From NCBI GenBank assembly GCA_036388095.1, contig DASVSL010000066.1, positions 1 to 6,888 of the forward strand: a stretch of 6,888 bases of DNA, in the 5' to 3' direction. The notes below the pieces were generated by a model. The model was not told where the DNA came from, searched no databases, and saw only the letters and a program-made list of their open reading frames with translations. Shown one piece after another: positions 5,223 to 6,888 of this stretch (position 1 is its first letter; each line of letters starts with the position of its first letter). This DNA is from DASVSL01 sp036388095. GTDB taxonomy: Bacteria; Patescibacteriota; Saccharimonadia; Saccharimonadales; Saccharimonadaceae. Position numbers and translations under genes: made by a program.

Positions 5223-5257
5223 CTAAAATAGTCACCTGCAAATGGTGACTATTTTAG
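5223..5257 (+). terminator. Intrinsic terminator of rplJ-rplL
   Basis: CTAAAATAGTCACC (5223-5236) and GGTGACTATTTTAG (5244-5257) form a perfect 14-bp stem over a 7-base loop. The 3' arm contains TATTTTAG, so the T tract lies within the stem, as in the rplA terminator. It has A-rich and T-rich arms and can work in both directions. It shares the core AGTCACC/GGTGACT with the rplA terminator at 853-881. Confidence 0.9.
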
Positions 5258-5316
5258 TAAGAAAAATAACAACGAAAGTGCCGTTACATCTGATAGAAAT
5301 GTGGATAATAAACCCG

Positions 5317-5345
5317 TTGACATTTGACTTGTCGATTGGTACGCT
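5317..5345 (+). promoter_or_regulatory. Promoter of the 169-residue hypothetical gene
   Basis: A perfect -35 TTGACA (5317-5322) is followed after 17 bases by TACGCT (5340-5345), a weak -10. An AT-rich TAATAAT (5351-5357) just downstream could mark the start or an alternative -10 at poor spacing. The position after the rplL terminator and before the next gene supports the call. An inverted GACA/TGTC pair (5319-5322/5330-5333) overlaps the -35 and could be an operator half-site pair, but this is weak. Confidence 0.55.
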
Positions 5346-5390
5346 GAGCGTAATAATAGTACATACAAACAGACGAAGGAATGCGAGCGG

Positions 5391-5900
5391 ATGTCTGAAT
5401 TACCTGAAAAACAAGTCAAACGACTGAGATCGTTGTTGCAAGAGGCAGAAACCAATCTTGCAGCCGCAAAAGAATTATTGATATCGGTGGTCGGCGATGA
5501 AGACCTTCACCCTCACGGTGCACCCGAAGAAGTAGCTGGCAAGGTTATTGAAGGGGTCTTTGATGGCCAAAGCATGATCGGACCTGACGGAAAAACCTAC
5601 CCAGTTCCAGCAAACTACGCCAGTAAATCAAAGCTCATCGAAGGCGACATCCTGAAACTGACCATCGCTGACGATGGTGGCTTCATCTACAAACAAATCG
5701 GCCCTGTTGCCAGGCGACAGATCATCGGCACGCTCGTTCAGCACGACGGCGCCTACTACGTCGAAGCCGCTGGTCGCGAATACCGCGTCCTACTTGCCAG
5801 CGTAACGTATTTCAAAGCTCGCATGGGTGACCAAGTTAGCATCGTTGTCCCAGAAGACAATCGTGACGCGACCTGGGCAGCTGTCGAAGCCGCACTCTAG
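5391..5900 (+). CDS. Conserved hypothetical protein, 169 residues, OB/TRAM-like
   Basis: I recognise this as resembling a small conserved protein of Saccharibacteria and related CPR genomes, without an assigned function. Residues 1-33 are a charged helix, likely a short coiled coil (KQVKRLRSLLQEAETNLAAA). From about 50 on there is a beta-rich region: VIEGVFDGQSMIGPDG, VPANYASKSKLIEGD, then LKLTIADDGGFIYKQIGPVARR (88-109), IGTLVQHDGAYYVEAAGREYRVLLASVTYF, and GDQVSIVVPE (146-155). The repeated pattern of short strands with two GD turns and a basic IGPVARR stretch resembles small nucleic-acid-binding barrels such as OB or TRAM, which is inference. There is no signal peptide or membrane segment. 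Start ATG 5391 follows GAAGGA (5375-5380) at 10 bases. It has its own promoter and lies between rplL and dnaX, suggesting a housekeeping role in translation or RNA binding. Confidence 0.85.
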   Translation: MSELPEKQVKRLRSLLQEAETNLAAAKELLISVVGDEDLHPHGAPEEVAGKVIEGVFDGQSMIGPDGKTYPVPANYASKSKLIEGDILKLTIADDGGFIYKQIGPVARRQIIGTLVQHDGAYYVEAAGREYRVLLASVTYFKARMGDQVSIVVPEDNRDATWAAVEAAL

Positions 5901-5929
5901 CTCTCACTCTCAGTTGTTGATTAGACCTG

Positions 5930-5956
5930 CCGCCTATATGGGCGGTGCGTTATACT
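5930..5956 (+). promoter_or_regulatory. Hairpin and possible -10 box upstream of dnaX
   Basis: CCGCC (5930-5934) and GGCGG (5941-5945) form a small stem over TATATG. TATACT (5951-5956) looks like a -10 box; the region 17 bases upstream (TGCCGC) is not a good -35 and lies in the stem. With no U tract after it, the stem is a poor terminator for the upstream gene. dnaX may be partly cotranscribed with the 169-residue gene. Confidence 0.35.
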
Positions 5957-5977
5957 GGGCTGTAAAGGAGCAGGGTA

Positions 5978-6888
5978 GTGAGCACAGCGGGCAAAGCGCT
6001 ATATCGAACGTACCGATCGCGGTCGTTCAACGAAGTCGTCGGTCAGAACCATGTGACCGATCTTCTGCAAAATGCCATTTCCTCGGGTAAGATTGCTCAT
6101 GCCTACCTGCTCACCGGACCACGCGGTGTCGGCAAAACCAGCGTGGCGCGAATCATCGCACACGCGGTGAACGAACTACCATATTCCGAATCCCCCCACC
6201 TCGACATCATCGAAATCGACGCGGCAAGTAATCGCCGTATTGATGATATCCGCGAGCTGCGTGACAAAGTCCACATGGCGCCAGTCAGCGCCAGGTACAA
6301 GGTATATATTATCGACGAAGTGCATATGTTAACGAGCGAAAGCTTTAACGCGCTACTCAAAACACTTGAAGAGCCGCCAGCACACGTTATTTTCATTCTA
6401 GCAACGACTGAAGTACATAAAGTACCAGCTACCATCGTCAGCCGTACACAACGCTACCATTTTCGACCAGCCAGCGAAACCGATATCGCGGCGCACTTAA
6501 TCGAGATTGCAAAAAAAGAAAAGATTGACTGTGATGACAATGTATTTGGTTTGATCGCACAATACGCCGGCGGTAGTTTCCGCGATAGTGTCAGTTTGCT
6601 TGATCAGCTTTCTGGTCTGCCGGGACGCGTCAGCGCTGAAATGGTCGAAGCGGTCCTTGGGATCGCCAGCCAACAACGAATCCATACGATCGTCGACAAA
6701 CTGCAGGCCGGAAGTACAAACGAACTAGTGGCTGACCTGGCCGGTTTACGCGACGAGGGCGTTTCGGCGACCATTGCGAGCGACCAGGTAAGCCGCGAGC
6801 TGTTGCGTCGGGCACACGACGCGCCACAGCTGTATGCCGTCGTCGATGATTTAACATCGGTAGCGCGAGCCTACGACCCTGAGCTCAA
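5978..6888 (+). CDS. dnaX: DNA polymerase III tau/gamma subunit (clamp loader ATPase), 3' end missing, zinc module absent
   Basis: DnaX is the ATPase of the clamp loader that opens the beta clamp and ties together the replisome. The start is GTG 5978, placed by AAAGGAG (5964-5970) 7 bases upstream; the ORF then matches the family from YRTYRSRSFNEVVGQ (9-23). There are 303 complete codons up to the window end. Motifs seen: Walker A GPRGVGKTS (47-55), IDAASNRRIDDIRELR (80-95), Walker B YIIDEVHML (110-118), FNALLKTLEEPP (123-134), ATTEVHKVPATIVSR (142-156) with the Arg finger at 156, and sensor 2 GSFRDSVSLLDQ (199-210). Two deviations: between the Walker A helix and LDIIEIDAAS there are only about 9 residues (ELPYSESPH) where most DnaX proteins carry a four-Cys zinc module, and SRC is SRT (155-157). 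Neither breaks the ATPase motifs. The C-terminal region, including any tau extension, lies outside the window. Confidence 0.95.
   Translation, partial: MSTAGKALYRTYRSRSFNEVVGQNHVTDLLQNAISSGKIAHAYLLTGPRGVGKTSVARIIAHAVNELPYSESPHLDIIEIDAASNRRIDDIRELRDKVHMAPVSARYKVYIIDEVHMLTSESFNALLKTLEEPPAHVIFILATTEVHKVPATIVSRTQRYHFRPASETDIAAHLIEIAKKEKIDCDDNVFGLIAQYAGGSFRDSVSLLDQLSGLPGRVSAEMVEAVLGIASQQRIHTIVDKLQAGSTNELVADLAGLRDEGVSATIASDQVSRELLRRAHDAPQLYAVVDDLTSVARAYDPEL

Noticed and set aside
5381..5398. Five-codon mini-ORF overlapping the start of the 169-residue gene
   Set aside because: Its ATG touches the GAAGGA motif with no spacer, so it is unlikely to be initiated; probably chance.
1..6888. UGA recoding as in Gracilibacteria/Absconditabacteria
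   Set aside because: All tryptophans are TGG and no TGA lies inside the real genes. The lack of TGA stops among so few genes is not informative.
1..6888. CRISPR array, tRNA, rRNA, transposase or integrase
   Set aside because: No regularly spaced direct repeats, tRNA arms or mobile-element proteins are visible on either strand.

Overview
The window looks like a chromosomal segment of a Patescibacteria/CPR bacterium, most likely Candidatus Saccharibacteria (TM7). The reasons are the gene set and style: an L1 protein with a long charged N-terminal extension, a ThyX of the rearranged phage/CPR type, a small OB/TRAM-like conserved hypothetical next to rplL, and a DnaX without its zinc module. Base composition is roughly balanced and intergenic gaps are mostly short. 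Tryptophan is read only from TGG and every complete gene ends in TAA or TAG, so nothing suggests a recoded UGA. The lineage call is inference from memory of these families; no search was run.

Layout: (1) 1-833, the 3' part of rplA, closed by a strong intrinsic terminator (853-881). (2) 945-3387, a tight thyX-dcd-tmk operon with gaps of 1 and 0 bases. It can turn dCTP into dTDP by way of dUTP/dUMP and dTMP. (3) 3388-4122, a 735-base interval without a large gene. On the minus strand it holds a well-formed promoter, a possible leaderless 22-codon ORF, an arrangement that looks like a four-segment transcription attenuator, and a 60-residue ORF with a strong Shine-Dalgarno sequence. On the plus strand it holds a divergent promoter and an L10-type ribosomal-protein leader. 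(4) 4123-5199, rplJ and rplL, separated by a 174-base gap with a long rod-like RNA fold, then a 14-bp-stem terminator. (5) 5317-5900, a promoter and a 169-residue conserved hypothetical. (6) 5978-end, the 5' part of dnaX, starting at GTG.

The ribosomal stalk and L1 genes, which sit together as rplK-rplA-rplJ-rplL in most bacteria, are here split by the dTMP cassette. rplJ-rplL therefore has its own promoter and autoregulatory leader. The least explained parts are the minus-strand attenuator-like locus at 3489-3924 and the structured RNA between rplJ and rplL at 4684-4801.
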